The notes: generated by a model from the sequence alone, not told the origin. Shown: positions 53,427 to 62,893, counted from the first letter of the stretch. The stretch is 64,000 bases of DNA from Haloferax litoreum (GCF_009674605.1 NZ_WKJO01000001.1:2480001-2544000), one strand, 5' to 3'. Made by a program: numbers and translations.

Positions 53427-54752
53427 ATGGAACCGTTGCGGACAGACGAGGTCGCCACACGCCTCGTCAGCAGGTCGGTCCGACTGTCGTTGCCGCCAGT
53501 GACGGCATCTCTCGCGGCGGTAGGTCGCCCACGAACGCTGTGGACTGCCCCCGACGAACCAACAGTCGTCGGCGGCGGCGCGGCCGTGACCGTCGAGGCA
53601 GATGGTCCTGACCGCCTCACACAGGTTCGTGAGTCGGCGTCTGCCCTCCTCGACGGGGCAGACGTGGACGGCCCTGCTGCTGCGCGCCCCCGATTCTTCG
53701 GTGGTCTCGCCTTCCACGAGGAAGCGACTGGTCGCGACCCGTGGGCAGACTTCCCGGCGGCACGGTTCGTCGTCCCCGAGGTCCAACTCGTCTTCGACGA
53801 CGACGCGGCGTGGCTGACCGTCAACGCAGTGGGTTCCGACCCCGAAACGGTCGAAGACAAACTCGCGGCGGTTCGAACGACGCTCGCCGACCTCGACGAC
53901 TCGCCGCCAGAGTCACCGCCGGGCGTCTCGACACGCCACCGAACCACCTCCGTTGAGGCGTGGCGCGAAAGCGTCGATGCGGCCGTCTCGCGTATCCGCG
54001 CAGGCGACTTACGAAAGGTGGTCCTCGCGCAGGCACTGGAGGTCGAACTCGACCGTCCCGCGTCGGTGCCGGACCTGCTCGCTCGCCTCGGTGAAACGTA
54101 TCCCGAGTGTCACCGATTCCTCGTCGAACCCGCCATGGGCGCGAGTTTCCTCGGCGCGACCCCCGAACGACTCGTCTCACTTCGCGGCCGAGACGTCGAA
54201 ACCGGTGCGCTCGCCGGGACGACCGGTCGCGGCGACACCGACGACGAAGACGAGTGGTTGGCGAACGAACTCCTCGCGAGCGAGAAAGACAACCACGAAC
54301 ACGAACTCGTCGCGGAGACGATTCGGGAGCAACTCGACTCGCTCTCGGCCGAGATTCGCGTCGGCGAGCGCGGGGTTCGAAAACTCGCCACCGTTCAGCA
54401 CCTCTGGACCCCAATCGACGCGACCCTCGAACGCGACGAACACGTCCTCTCGCTCGTCGATGCGCTCCATCCGACGCCCGCCGTGGGGGGCTTGCCACCC
54501 GAAGCAGCCCTCGACGTCATCCGCGACACGGAACCGTTCGACCGCGGATGGTACGCCGCACCTGTCGGCTGGTTCGACGCCGAGGGCGACGGCAGTTTCG
54601 CGGTTGCTATCCGTTCGGCAACCGTCGAAGACACGATGGCGACGCTCTTCGCCGGCGTCGGACTCGTCGCCGACTCCGACCCCGACGCCGAGTGGGACGA
54701 GGTACAACTGAAGTACCGACCCATCCTCGACGAACTCGAACGCGACGACTGA
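53427..54752 (+). CDS. menF: Isochorismate synthase
   Basis: A 441-residue chorismate-binding enzyme that makes isochorismate, the first dedicated step of menaquinone synthesis. The C-terminal catalytic domain has LRKVVLAQALEV, VEPAMGASFLGATPERLVSL, GALAGTTGRGDTDDED, KDNHEHELV, TVQHLWTP and HPTPAVGG; the latter block contains Mg- and substrate-binding residues. Isochorismate synthase is chosen over anthranilate or salicylate synthase because of the menD neighbour and this motif set. 69 bp separate it from menD. The N-terminal ~150 residues are the usual variable domain. Confidence 0.92.
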   Translation: MEPLRTDEVATRLVSRSVRLSLPPVTASLAAVGRPRTLWTAPDEPTVVGGGAAVTVEADGPDRLTQVRESASALLDGADVDGPAAARPRFFGGLAFHEEATGRDPWADFPAARFVVPEVQLVFDDDAAWLTVNAVGSDPETVEDKLAAVRTTLADLDDSPPESPPGVSTRHRTTSVEAWRESVDAAVSRIRAGDLRKVVLAQALEVELDRPASVPDLLARLGETYPECHRFLVEPAMGASFLGATPERLVSLRGRDVETGALAGTTGRGDTDDEDEWLANELLASEKDNHEHELVAETIREQLDSLSAEIRVGERGVRKLATVQHLWTPIDATLERDEHVLSLVDALHPTPAVGGLPPEAALDVIRDTEPFDRGWYAAPVGWFDAEGDGSFAVAIRSATVEDTMATLFAGVGLVADSDPDAEWDEVQLKYRPILDELERDD

Positions 54753-54821
54753 CCGACCGTCTCGCCTCCGAGCACTGTCTTTTGACTACTCCACGCACAC
54801 GACGACTTGCAACGAAACGAG

Positions 54822-56570
54822 ATGACACACCCGAATCGTAACACCCTCTGGGCACGGACCTTCGTTGACGAACTGGCACGCACCGACATCGACGCGGTGT
54901 GCATCGCACCCGGCAGTCGCTCGACGCCGCTCACCGAAGCGTTCGACCGACACGACGATATCGAGACGTTCTCACACCTCGACGAACGGTCTGCGGCGTA
55001 CTTCGCGCTCGGACGCGCCCGGCGAACCGGCACGGTCACACCAATCGTCTGCACGTCTGGAACCGCCGCAGCGAACTTCCACCCCGCGGTCATCGAGGCG
55101 TCGCAGGCGCGTGTTCCGATGCTCGTCCTCACCGCCGACCGACCGCCGGAAATCCGCGACAGCGGTGCCAATCAGACCGTCGACCAAGAGAAACTCTACG
55201 GCGACGCCGTCCGCTGGTACAAGGACATGCCCGAACCGGAGGCGACTGACCGGAAACTCCGCAGTCTCCGCACCACCGCCGCGCGGGCCGTCTCCGAAGC
55301 GACGGGCGTCGACGCGGGACCGGTCCACCTCAACTTCCCATTCCGGAAACCACTCGAACCGACGCACGTCGAAGGCGACGTGCCGACCGACCTCGACAGC
55401 GTCGCACTCGACGGGCGAGAGGGTGGCACGCCCTACGTCCGAACGACCGCCGGTGCACCGGAACTCTCCGAGGACCATCTCCGAAAACTCGCCGACGAAG
55501 TCTCTGTGGACCGTGGACTCATCGTCGCCGGCCCGGCCGACCCACCGGGATTCAATACCGAGGCCATCGCGGCGTTCGCGCACGCAACCGGGTTCCCCAT
55601 CGTCGCCGACCCACTGTCGGGACTCCGATTCGGCGGCCACACGCGGACGACGACGGTCCTCGGTGGATACGACGCTTACCTCGACGACCGAGTCACCGCT
55701 AACTGGCCGGACCCCGAAGTCGTCGTCCGAATCGGTGCGTCTCCAACGTCCAAGCCGCTCCGAAAGTACCTCGCACGAACCGATGCTCGGCAGTATCTGG
55801 TGGACCCGACGGGCGGGTGGCGTGAAGCCGAATTCACGGCGACAGACCTCGTCGAGGCCGAACCGTCGGTCCTCGCGTGGCGACTCTCGCAACTCGTCCG
55901 CAACCGACCCGACACCGAGTGGAACCAGTTGTGGACGGACGCGGAGGCGGCGCACTGGGACGCCGTCGACGACGAGACTGCGGCGTTCGAAGGCCGACTC
56001 GCCGCCGACGTGGCCGAAATCGCACCAGAACCCTCGACCATCTTCGTCTCGAACTCGATGCCCGTCCGCGAACTCGACCGGTTCGCTCGTCCATCGACGA
56101 AAGCGCGAACCGTGCTCGGGAACCGCGGTGCGTCCGGCATCGACGGTATCGTCTCGTCCGCCCTCGGTGCCGGGTCGGCAGTGACGGACCACCTGACGCT
56201 CCTGACTGGTGACCTCGCGTACTACCACGACATGAACGGCCTCCTCGCACTCGGCCGACTCGGTGTCGATGCGACTATCGTCCTCGTGAACAACGACGGC
56301 GGCGGCATCTTCCACATGCTCCCCATCGAAGACTACGAACCCCCGTTCACAGACCAGTTTAAGACACCGCACGGTCTCGACTTTGCGGCCACCGAAGACC
56401 TCTACGACCTCTCGTTCGCCTCCGTCGAGATGGACGACTTCCGTGACACCTACGCCGAGTCTGTCGCGTCCGACGGCACCCACGTCATCGAGGTCAGAAC
56501 CGACGCCGAGTCCTCACACCGCGTCCGCGACGACATCCGCGAACGTGTGGTGGACGGGTTGTCCGACTGA
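54822..56570 (+). CDS. menD: SEPHCHC synthase (2-succinyl-5-enolpyruvyl-6-hydroxy-3-cyclohexene-1-carboxylate synthase)
   Basis: A 582-residue ThDP enzyme adding a succinyl unit from 2-oxoglutarate to isochorismate. The N-terminal PGSRSTPLTEAF, the catalytic Glu in HLDERSAAYFALG, TSGTAAANFHPAVIEA, and the ThDP-binding C-terminus with VLGNRGASGIDG, LLTGDLAYYHDMNGLL and NDGGGIFHMLP are all conserved. Start 54822 is used; an upstream in-frame TTG adds only five residues. It follows menF, so the pair probably forms an operon at the top of the pathway. Confidence 0.94.
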   Translation: MTHPNRNTLWARTFVDELARTDIDAVCIAPGSRSTPLTEAFDRHDDIETFSHLDERSAAYFALGRARRTGTVTPIVCTSGTAAANFHPAVIEASQARVPMLVLTADRPPEIRDSGANQTVDQEKLYGDAVRWYKDMPEPEATDRKLRSLRTTAARAVSEATGVDAGPVHLNFPFRKPLEPTHVEGDVPTDLDSVALDGREGGTPYVRTTAGAPELSEDHLRKLADEVSVDRGLIVAGPADPPGFNTEAIAAFAHATGFPIVADPLSGLRFGGHTRTTTVLGGYDAYLDDRVTANWPDPEVVVRIGASPTSKPLRKYLARTDARQYLVDPTGGWREAEFTATDLVEAEPSVLAWRLSQLVRNRPDTEWNQLWTDAEAAHWDAVDDETAAFEGRLAADVAEIAPEPSTIFVSNSMPVRELDRFARPSTKARTVLGNRGASGIDGIVSSALGAGSAVTDHLTLLTGDLAYYHDMNGLLALGRLGVDATIVLVNNDGGGIFHMLPIEDYEPPFTDQFKTPHGLDFAATEDLYDLSFASVEMDDFRDTYAESVASDGTHVIEVRTDAESSHRVRDDIRERVVDGLSD

Positions 56571-56600
56571 CTTTTCCGCCGCCGGTTCGATGGCGGGTCT

Positions 56601-57128
56601 ATGTCCTCCAATTTACGTCGCCAGTACGAACTGAGTGTGTACGTGGTCGCCGCAGTCGTCGGCGTTGCCGTGTTCGCCTACGGGGTAGTCGTCGTTCTCG
56701 CCCCGACGACCGGTTTCTTCGCCGGGACGACTGCCGGCCTCGGTGTTCTCCTCCTCTCGGACTTTGCCGAACGTGGCTATCCACGCACGCTTGGTCGTCG
56801 TGGAACGCTCGCTCTCGTCGCCGGTGTCGTCGTGTTTCTGGTGCTGTGTGTGCTGTCTCAGCGACCGCTTCGGGGCCTCGCACTCGCGCCACTCGTGGCC
56901 GTCCTCGTGTGGGGACTCACCCGGTTCCGAGAGCACGGCTATCCCGACTCGATGGGGCGCAGGCGGTCACTCACGACTGGACTCGTCTCCGGTGGTCTCG
57001 TCACCTACGGGTCGCTCTCGGGGGTGACAGGGTTTCTCGTGGGGATTTGCGCCGCCATTCTCGTCGCTATCGCCTCGTGGGTGACGAGTCCGCGTGGACC
57101 GGTCGCAGGCAGGTCAGTCGGTGAGTGA
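56601..57128 (+). CDS. Hypothetical membrane protein
   Basis: A 175-residue protein with about six hydrophobic segments (for example YVVAAVVGVAVFAYGVVVVL, LALVAGVVVFLVLCVL, GFLVGICAAILVAIASW). Two similar units carry RGYPRTLGRRGTLALV and HGYPDSMGRRRSLTTG, suggesting an internal duplication of a helix-loop-helix. No family was recognised. It is 30 bp downstream of menD on the same strand and may be cotranscribed, though no tie to menaquinone is seen. Confidence 0.72.
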   Translation: MSSNLRRQYELSVYVVAAVVGVAVFAYGVVVVLAPTTGFFAGTTAGLGVLLLSDFAERGYPRTLGRRGTLALVAGVVVFLVLCVLSQRPLRGLALAPLVAVLVWGLTRFREHGYPDSMGRRRSLTTGLVSGGLVTYGSLSGVTGFLVGICAAILVAIASWVTSPRGPVAGRSVGE

Positions 57129-57137
57129 CGCGTCAGA

Positions 57138-57638
57138 TTACGACGGTTGACGGACGACGAAGTACGTCGAAACTCGGAACAAAAGAACGTCTACGAGGAC
57201 GAGGACGGTACCGACGAGTCCCCCGACGAGTGCCGCTATTCCGCCGCCCAAGAGCGTGATGAGTGCGAACGGGAGTACGCCGTCCAACCGAACGGTCCAC
57301 GCCATCGAGACGAGATTGACGAAGGCCACCGCGAGTATCGTCCCGACCAGAAATCCCGCACCGATGAGTGCCCCCGCAATCGCGCCTCGAACGAAGAGGG
57401 AACGGAGTTCTCCCGTCTGTCCCCTGTCGAGACCACCCGTCGACAGAGCCCATCGGGTCGCGAGTATCGTGAGCACCCACAGGTAGCCGAATACCAACAC
57501 CCCTTCGAGCGTGCCGAACCCGCGAAGGACGTCGGCGAGCGACCCACTCAGATGCCCCGTGAGTACTCCGAGAAGCGAGAGGAGGACGACGTTGAACGTC
57601 GAAACCGCCCAGATTTCGAGTCGAGGGGCGTCAACCAT
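57138..57638 (-). CDS. Hypothetical membrane protein
   Basis: A 166-residue protein with four predicted membrane helices and a Gly-rich core (GALIGAGFLVGTILAV, LLGGGIAALVGGLVGTVLVLVDVLL). I recognise no family. The ATG at 57638 lies inside the end of the preceding gene with an 8-nt overlap, so both membrane proteins are translated together and may form a complex. Confidence 0.72.
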   Translation of the reverse strand: MVDAPRLEIWAVSTFNVVLLSLLGVLTGHLSGSLADVLRGFGTLEGVLVFGYLWVLTILATRWALSTGGLDRGQTGELRSLFVRGAIAGALIGAGFLVGTILAVAFVNLVSMAWTVRLDGVLPFALITLLGGGIAALVGGLVGTVLVLVDVLLFRVSTYFVVRQPS

Positions 57639-58062
57639 GAGCGAGTGCCTCCGCCAGTGCAACGACGAGTATCAGTACCAGCGACGTTGCCGAGTAGAAC
57701 TGTCTGAAACGGTCTTCGATGACCCTCCCGACCCCTCGACGTCGGGTGGTGAGAACGACCAGCGTCCGGACGAACGAACCCACGACAAACACCGTGACGA
57801 CGCCAAGTTTCGCCGTCAAGATAGTTCCCCAACGGGTCGTCGGGCCGGGCGCACCGAGCGAACCGAGATTGCCCACGCCGGTGACGACCATCACCGCCAT
57901 CGTCCCCCAGAATAGCCACTCGTAGTGCGTGGCGAACCGAACAGTATCGTACCCAACACCGACAGTCCGAATCGCGTTCCACACGAAGACCGACCCTCCG
58001 ACGAGGAGTGTCACCCCCAGAACGTGGACGAATCGGACGACGAGGGGTGCCGTGGAAGACAT
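57631..58062 (-). CDS. CopD-like small membrane protein
   Basis: A 143-residue protein with four membrane helices, starting TAPLVVRFVHVLGVTLLVGGSVFVWNA and containing HYEWLFWGTMAVMVVTGVGNL, which resemble the CopD/DUF2269-type membrane domain with conserved His residues in helices 1 and 2 that could bind heme or copper. Start 58062 is chosen because the longer upstream reading frame is Ser-rich and basic. It is divergent from menB (125 bp between starts) and overlaps the next membrane gene. Confidence 0.68.
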   Translation of the reverse strand: MSSTAPLVVRFVHVLGVTLLVGGSVFVWNAIRTVGVGYDTVRFATHYEWLFWGTMAVMVVTGVGNLGSLGAPGPTTRWGTILTAKLGVVTVFVVGSFVRTLVVLTTRRRGVGRVIEDRFRQFYSATSLVLILVVALAEALAHG

Positions 58063-58186
58063 ATGATTGACATCTTCTCTGCGAGGGTACAATACGGTTT
58101 GGTTGAGGCGAGGGGACGACGCGGTGTGCGCCAGAGCGACACCGACGCAAGCGAATCTTTTTGCGCCGCCCGCGCCGCCTCTCGGT

Positions 58187-59104
58187 ATGGTCTCGGAGAT
58201 TTTCGACCCCGACCGCTGGGAACCGGTCGACGGGTCCGACGAGTTCGACGACATCACCTACCACCGCGCCGTCGACGTGCCGGCGGTTCGCATCGCCTTC
58301 GACCGGCCGGAGGTTCGAAACGCCTTCCGCCCGGGGACGGTAGACGAACTCTACGCCGCACTCGACCACGCCCGCAAACAGGCCGACGTTGGCTGTGTCC
58401 TCCTGACGGGCAACGGGCCGTCAGAGAAAGACGGTGGGTGGGCGTTCTGTTCCGGCGGCGACCAGTCCGTTCGCGGTGGGTCAGGCTACGAGTACCGCGA
58501 CGACGACGAAGCGGACGCCTCGGACGACCCACTCGTCCGCGAGGCGAAAGCCGGACGACTGCACATCCTCGAAGTCCAGCGACTCATTCGCTTCATGCCG
58601 AAACCCGTCGTCGCCGTGGTTCCGGGATGGGCCGTCGGCGGCGGCCACTCCCTCCACGTCGTCTGTGACATGACCCTCGCGTCGGAAGAACACGCGAAGT
58701 TCCTTCAGACCGACCCCGACGTGGCTTCGTTCGATGGCGGCTTTGGCTCAGCGTACCTCGCCAAACAGGTCGGCCAGAAGAAGGCCCGTGAGGTGTTCTT
58801 CATGGGCAAGACCTACTCCGCCGAGGAGGCAGTGGATATGGGAATGGCGAACGAGGCGATTCCCCACGACGAGTTAGAAGATGTCGCGCTGGAGTGGGCC
58901 GACGAGATGACGAAGAAGTCGCCGACGGCGATGCGCATGCTCAAGTTCGCCTTTAACATGACCGACGACGGACTGGTGGGCCAGCAGGTGTTCGCCGGTG
59001 AGGCGACTCGACTCGGCTATATGACCGACGAGGCGCAGGAAGGCCGCGACGCGTTCTTGGAGAAGCGGCAACCCAGATTCCGCGACTACCCCTGGCACTA
59101 CTAA
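58187..59104 (+). CDS. menB: 1,4-dihydroxy-2-naphthoyl-CoA synthase
   Basis: A 305-residue crotonase-fold enzyme that closes the second ring of the menaquinone precursor. It has RPEVRNAFRPGTVDEL, FCSGGDQSVRG, VAVVPGWAVGGGHSLHVVCDMTLAS, the DVASFDGGFGSAYLA segment and the C-terminal EGRDAFLEKRQPRFRDYPWHY that marks MenB among crotonases. The CTTTTTGCG element 27 nt upstream supports a leaderless start at 58187 over longer in-frame options. Confidence 0.94.
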   Translation: MVSEIFDPDRWEPVDGSDEFDDITYHRAVDVPAVRIAFDRPEVRNAFRPGTVDELYAALDHARKQADVGCVLLTGNGPSEKDGGWAFCSGGDQSVRGGSGYEYRDDDEADASDDPLVREAKAGRLHILEVQRLIRFMPKPVVAVVPGWAVGGGHSLHVVCDMTLASEEHAKFLQTDPDVASFDGGFGSAYLAKQVGQKKAREVFFMGKTYSAEEAVDMGMANEAIPHDELEDVALEWADEMTKKSPTAMRMLKFAFNMTDDGLVGQQVFAGEATRLGYMTDEAQEGRDAFLEKRQPRFRDYPWHY

Positions 59105-59537
59105 CTCACCGTTTTTCGGTTCGGGGTCGCTTCACGACCCACTCATCGTAAAACCCGGTCTTCGTGAGCGGCAGTGAGCGAAGGTTCGTGAGACGCGCCG
59201 CGTCTCACGGTGGGGGAAAAAATATCGAAAGTCTCGCTTCCCTCGCTTTTGGGCCACTGCAGACAGGATTCTACAGCACGGTCTCAGAAACCTACACAGA
59301 CTCTGTCACAACTCGGGCGCAACAGACCGAGGATGAGTTCAGCAAACGGCCATTCATTTGTTTTTCGTTACGAGACGAAAGCGTGACAGCGTCGGTATAT
59401 TCTCTCGTCAGGCCGAATAAAAGACTATGCCGAAATGGGGCCTATGACGATGTACGGTTGGGTATCGGCCGGACAGGGCCGACGTGGACGAAGCACGTTC
59501 GGCACGTCAGGTTCGTACTCCCGACGGTGATTCGGAC
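59105..59537. other. Intergenic region between menB and the DJ-1/PfpI gene
   Basis: About 433 bp with no clear gene. It contains a perfect palindrome at 59188-59208 next to GTGAGCG repeats, a run of A at 59216-59222, and AATAAAAG near 59416-59423 that may be a promoter. The DJ-1 gene then has a leader of roughly 90 nt. Confidence 0.65.
59188..59208. repeat. Perfect 10+1+10 palindrome, haloarchaeal intergenic repeat type
   Basis: GTGAGACGCG, then C, then CGCGTCTCAC. Just before it are GTGAGCGGCAGTGAGCG repeats (59164-59180), a combination I recall as common in intergenic sequences of haloarchaea. It is followed by GGTGGGGG and seven A. Perhaps a terminator or a mobile intergenic repeat. Confidence 0.6.
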
Positions 59538-60071
59538 ATGAAACTAGAAGACAAACGAATCGCCATGTTGGTCGGCCCCGGTTTCGAGGACCTGGAGTTC
59601 TGGGCCGTCTACATGCGCATGAAAGAGGAAGGGGCACAAATCGACGTCGTCGGCATGGATGCCGGTGTGGAGTACACTGGAAAGAGCGGTGGACTCACCG
59701 CCGAGACCGAACTCGCGGCAGGTGAGGTTGACCCGGCAGCCGTCGACGCGGTCCTGGTCCCCGGCGGCTGGACGCCCGATAAGATTCGCCGCGACCAGTC
59801 GGTGCTCGACCTCGTCCGGAACGTCTACGAAGACGACAAAATCATCGGGCTGATTTGTCACGCCGGGCTGGTCGGAATTTCTGCCGGCATCGTCGAGGGT
59901 TCGGACGCGACAGGTTCGCTGGGTATCAAGGACGACCTGATAAATGCCGGCGCGACCTGGGTCGACGAACCGGCGTTCCGCGACGACAACATCGTCTGGG
60001 GACGCGTCGTCGAGGACATCCCCGATTACTGCCGCGTCCTAGTGGACGCACTGGCCGAGCACCCCGCCTAG
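59538..60071 (+). CDS. DJ-1/PfpI family protein
   Basis: A 177-residue protein of the DJ-1/PfpI superfamily, often intracellular protease-like or glyoxalase/deglycase. The N-terminal strand KRIAMLVGPGFEDLEFW contains the conserved Glu, and the nucleophile elbow is C107 in GLICHAGLVG. Typical members have C-H-G-x-x; here CHAG keeps the Cys-His. Length fits PfpI. ATG 59538 is preferred; an in-frame GTG at 59484 would add 18 polar residues. Confidence 0.88.
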   Translation: MKLEDKRIAMLVGPGFEDLEFWAVYMRMKEEGAQIDVVGMDAGVEYTGKSGGLTAETELAAGEVDPAAVDAVLVPGGWTPDKIRRDQSVLDLVRNVYEDDKIIGLICHAGLVGISAGIVEGSDATGSLGIKDDLINAGATWVDEPAFRDDNIVWGRVVEDIPDYCRVLVDALAEHPA

Positions 60072-60192
60072 GAAGCCGTTTCGACCGACTATGCACGCTG
60101 TATCGAGCACGACCACAGGAACCTACCCGGATACTGTGAGAGACGTTGTGTGAGAGACAGCGGGTGAGTTCATCACGCGAGTGCTGTTCGTT

Positions 60193-60549
60193 TCACGTGA
60201 TTGTTTGCTTGATAGCCCGGCGACGTTGAGTGAGGTACACACTTACAGTTAGCAGATTCACGAGCGGAATGAACGAAACAACATACAGGATATTTGGTGT
60301 CCAGTCTGTATACTCTGCGAGGAACCTCCGGTCGTGGTAGATGACGACTGGAGCATACATTGAAACGGCAATGTTTGCTATGATTAGCCACTCTTGGAGA
60401 GTTACGACGTAGCCAGAGAGTCCGATGCTATAATCGGAGACGACGACAGTATTCAGCACGAAAAGGACTTGATGCAGAAGGAACAGCAAGGGTATCAAGA
60501 AGAGCACCTTCCACCACCCTCGGTTTGCAAAATGACTCTGAATATTCAT
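60193..60549 (-). CDS. Hypothetical membrane protein
   Basis: A 118-residue protein with three membrane helices (WWKVLFLIPLLFLLHQVLFVL, EWLIIANIAVSMYAPVVIY, NILYVVSFIPLVNLLTVSVYL) and a basic C-terminus TQRRRAIKQ. Unlike most of the window it is less acidic and more AT-rich, which may point to recent acquisition or a rapidly evolving gene. No family recognised. Convergent with the DJ-1 gene. Confidence 0.65.
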   Translation of the reverse strand: MNIQSHFANRGWWKVLFLIPLLFLLHQVLFVLNTVVVSDYSIGLSGYVVTLQEWLIIANIAVSMYAPVVIYHDRRFLAEYTDWTPNILYVVSFIPLVNLLTVSVYLTQRRRAIKQTIT

Positions 60550-60860
60550 CTAGCTCGGTAGTCTCAGTCCGGACTGGTGCGCAATAAGTCCTCGCAGGGA
60601 GGTTGATTTTATTACTTCATTCGCTCCTACAACTCGGGGTTTCCGTGTTGTCGGTGCGCGCTGTATGTCTCGATTGAACAAGGCAGATTCTGTGACCGAC
60701 TCGCGCTCTCTATTCAGCACGGTCTCGTGCAATCATCAGTATCCAAACAATTCGATAGCGACTAGAACCCACGCGGTTCGTCGAGTCGTCTACAGTCACC
60801 CGTCTCACCCCCGCCACGGAATGCAAAATTTGACCCTCCCCGGTCCCTGAGTAACGCGCA
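60550..60860. other. Intergenic region before menA
   Basis: About 311 bp, AT-richer than average and without a convincing gene. It holds the promoters of the divergent 60549 gene and of menA; GCAAAATTTGA at 60823-60833 lies 28-38 nt before the menA ATG and is a TATA candidate. Confidence 0.55.
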
Positions 60861-61799
60861 ATGAGTACGCAGGACATCTCTCGCAGGCAAGCGTGGGTGA
60901 TGGCGTCGCGGCCTCAAACCCTTCCGGCCGCCGCCGCGCCCGTTTTCGTCGGCACCGCGCTCGCCGTCCACGAAGGCGTCTTCGCACCCCTACCGGCGCT
61001 CGCGGCACTCGTCGGGGCGCTCCTCATCCAGATTGGCACCAACTTCGCGAACGACTACTACGACGCGATTCAGGGTGCCGACACGGAGGCACGCGAAGGA
61101 TTCACCCGCGTCACCGCGGGTGGTCTCATCCCGCCAGCGGACGTGAAGCGCGCGATGTACCTCACGTTCGCCATCGCCATCGTCCTCGGAACCTATCTCG
61201 TCTACGTCGGCGGCGTTCCCATCCTCGTTATCGGTCTCCTCTCTGTCGCCTCGGGCATCGCCTACACCGGCGGGCCGTACCCGCTCGGTTACCACGGGCT
61301 GGGCGACCTGTTCGTCTTCGTCTTCTTCGGCCTCGTCGCCGTCGTCGGCACCTACTACGTGCAAGCCGCGAGCGTCCTCGCAGACCCGTTCTCGATGGGC
61401 ATCCCACCGGGAACGGTTCCGCTTGTCGCCATCCTCGCCAGTCTCCCAATCGCGGCCATCTCGACGAACATCCTCGTCGTGAACAACGTCCGCGACAAAG
61501 AAGAGGACGCGACGACGGGCAAGCGGACGCTCGCGGTCCGATTCGGCTACGGATTCGCCCGCGCGGAGTACGTCGGAATGCTCGTTGTAGCATACGCGAT
61601 TCCGGTCGCCCTGTGGACGCAGTTCGACTTCGAGTGGTTCGTCCTGCTTCCGGTCCTCTCGATGCCCATCGCGGCGCGTATCGCCCGGACCGTCGTCACC
61701 GAGACGAAAGGCGCGAAACTCAACCCGGCGCTCGAAGACACCGGGAAGTTGCTCGCGCTGTACGCCGTCCTCTTCTCGGTCGGACTGGTCTTCGCGTGA
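60861..61799 (+). CDS. menA: 1,4-dihydroxy-2-naphthoate polyprenyltransferase
   Basis: A 312-residue UbiA-superfamily membrane enzyme with about nine helices that attaches the isoprenoid chain to dihydroxynaphthoate. The first Asp-rich motif is NDYYDAIQGAD in the loop after helix 2, and the second is NNVRDKEEDATTGKRTLAV; both bind the Mg-prenyl-diphosphate. The N-terminal MASRPQTLPAAAAPVFVG is typical of MenA. The stop overlaps menC's ATG (TGATG). Confidence 0.94.
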   Translation: MSTQDISRRQAWVMASRPQTLPAAAAPVFVGTALAVHEGVFAPLPALAALVGALLIQIGTNFANDYYDAIQGADTEAREGFTRVTAGGLIPPADVKRAMYLTFAIAIVLGTYLVYVGGVPILVIGLLSVASGIAYTGGPYPLGYHGLGDLFVFVFFGLVAVVGTYYVQAASVLADPFSMGIPPGTVPLVAILASLPIAAISTNILVVNNVRDKEEDATTGKRTLAVRFGYGFARAEYVGMLVVAYAIPVALWTQFDFEWFVLLPVLSMPIAARIARTVVTETKGAKLNPALEDTGKLLALYAVLFSVGLVFA

Positions 61800-62821
61800 T
61801 GCGCGTCCGCGAGTTCGCTCTCGACTTACGACGCCCGCTCTCGACGGCGAAAGGCGATATCGACCGGCGTGAGGGATTTCTCGTCGCCGTCGAGACGGCG
61901 AACGCGACTGGCGTCGGCGAGGCGACGCCGCTCCCCGGATGGACCGAATCGCTCGCCGAGTGCCGCGACGCCCTCGAATCGGTCGACGACCCAGAAACGG
62001 TACTCGCCGGCGGAGCGCTGGACGACACACCGGCGGCCAGACACGCCGTCTCCCTCGCACTCGCGGACGCTCGTGCCCGCGGTGAAGGCCGGTCGCTCGC
62101 GTCGTCGCTAGCCACCGAGTCACACACCTCGGTTCCGGTGAATTCGACCATCGGCGACTCGGGTGTCGAATCGACCGTCGAGGCCGCCAAGGACGCCGTC
62201 TCCGCCGGATTCGACTGCCTGAAAGTGAAGGTCGGCGCGCGCGCACTGGCGGACGATATCGACCGTCTTCGCGCGGTCCGCGAGGCAGTCGGTCCGACCG
62301 TCTCCCTCCGGGCCGATGCGAACGGTGCGTGGGACCGCTGGACGGCAGACCGATTCTTCGATGGCGTCGCGTCGCTCGAACTCGAATACATCGAACAACC
62401 GCTCCCCGCCGAAATTCTCGACGGGCACGCCGCGTTACGGCGACTCCACGACACACCCATCGCGCTCGACGAATCGCTCGCGGCGGTGTCCCCCGAACGG
62501 GCCATCGCGTCCAATGCGGCTGACGTCCTCGTCTGTAAGCCCATGGCGCTGGGCGGGCCGGACCGCGTTCTCTCGGTCGCTGAACGGGCAACTGACGCCG
62601 GTGTGGGCGTCGTCGTCACGACGACAATCGACGCCGTCGTCGCCCGACTCGGTGCCCTCCACGTCGCCGCCGCAGTTCCCGGTAATCGGGCGCACGGTCT
62701 CGCCACCGCGTCATTCCTCGATTCCGACCTCGCTCCCGACCCTGCCCCTGTCGAAGCCGGAACGATGGCTGTTCCAGAAACCCCGGGTCTCGGCATCGAC
62801 GTGACCTCACGCTTCGACTGA
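61799..62821 (+). CDS. menC: o-Succinylbenzoate synthase
   Basis: A 340-residue enolase-superfamily enzyme dehydrating SHCHC to o-succinylbenzoate. Catalytic lysine pair is in LKVKVG, metal ligands are in RADANGAW, YIEQPL and ALDES, and the second acid/base Lys is in VCKPMALGG. The N-terminal half (GVGEATPLPGWTESL) is the capping domain. Translationally coupled to menA. The remaining genes menE and menH are not in this window; the next complete gene is an enoyl-CoA hydratase. Confidence 0.93.
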   Translation: MRVREFALDLRRPLSTAKGDIDRREGFLVAVETANATGVGEATPLPGWTESLAECRDALESVDDPETVLAGGALDDTPAARHAVSLALADARARGEGRSLASSLATESHTSVPVNSTIGDSGVESTVEAAKDAVSAGFDCLKVKVGARALADDIDRLRAVREAVGPTVSLRADANGAWDRWTADRFFDGVASLELEYIEQPLPAEILDGHAALRRLHDTPIALDESLAAVSPERAIASNAADVLVCKPMALGGPDRVLSVAERATDAGVGVVVTTTIDAVVARLGALHVAAAVPGNRAHGLATASFLDSDLAPDPAPVEAGTMAVPETPGLGIDVTSRFD

Positions 62822-62893
62822 AGTTGGTCGACGGGGCTATTCAACTCTCCACGGGCCAAACGTTTTTCACGATTCTGCACGTCTGCGTCGAAG

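Noticed and set aside
54972-56483. A 503-codon minus-strand frame inside menD
   Set aside because: Antisense shadow; menD has all ThDP motifs on the plus strand.
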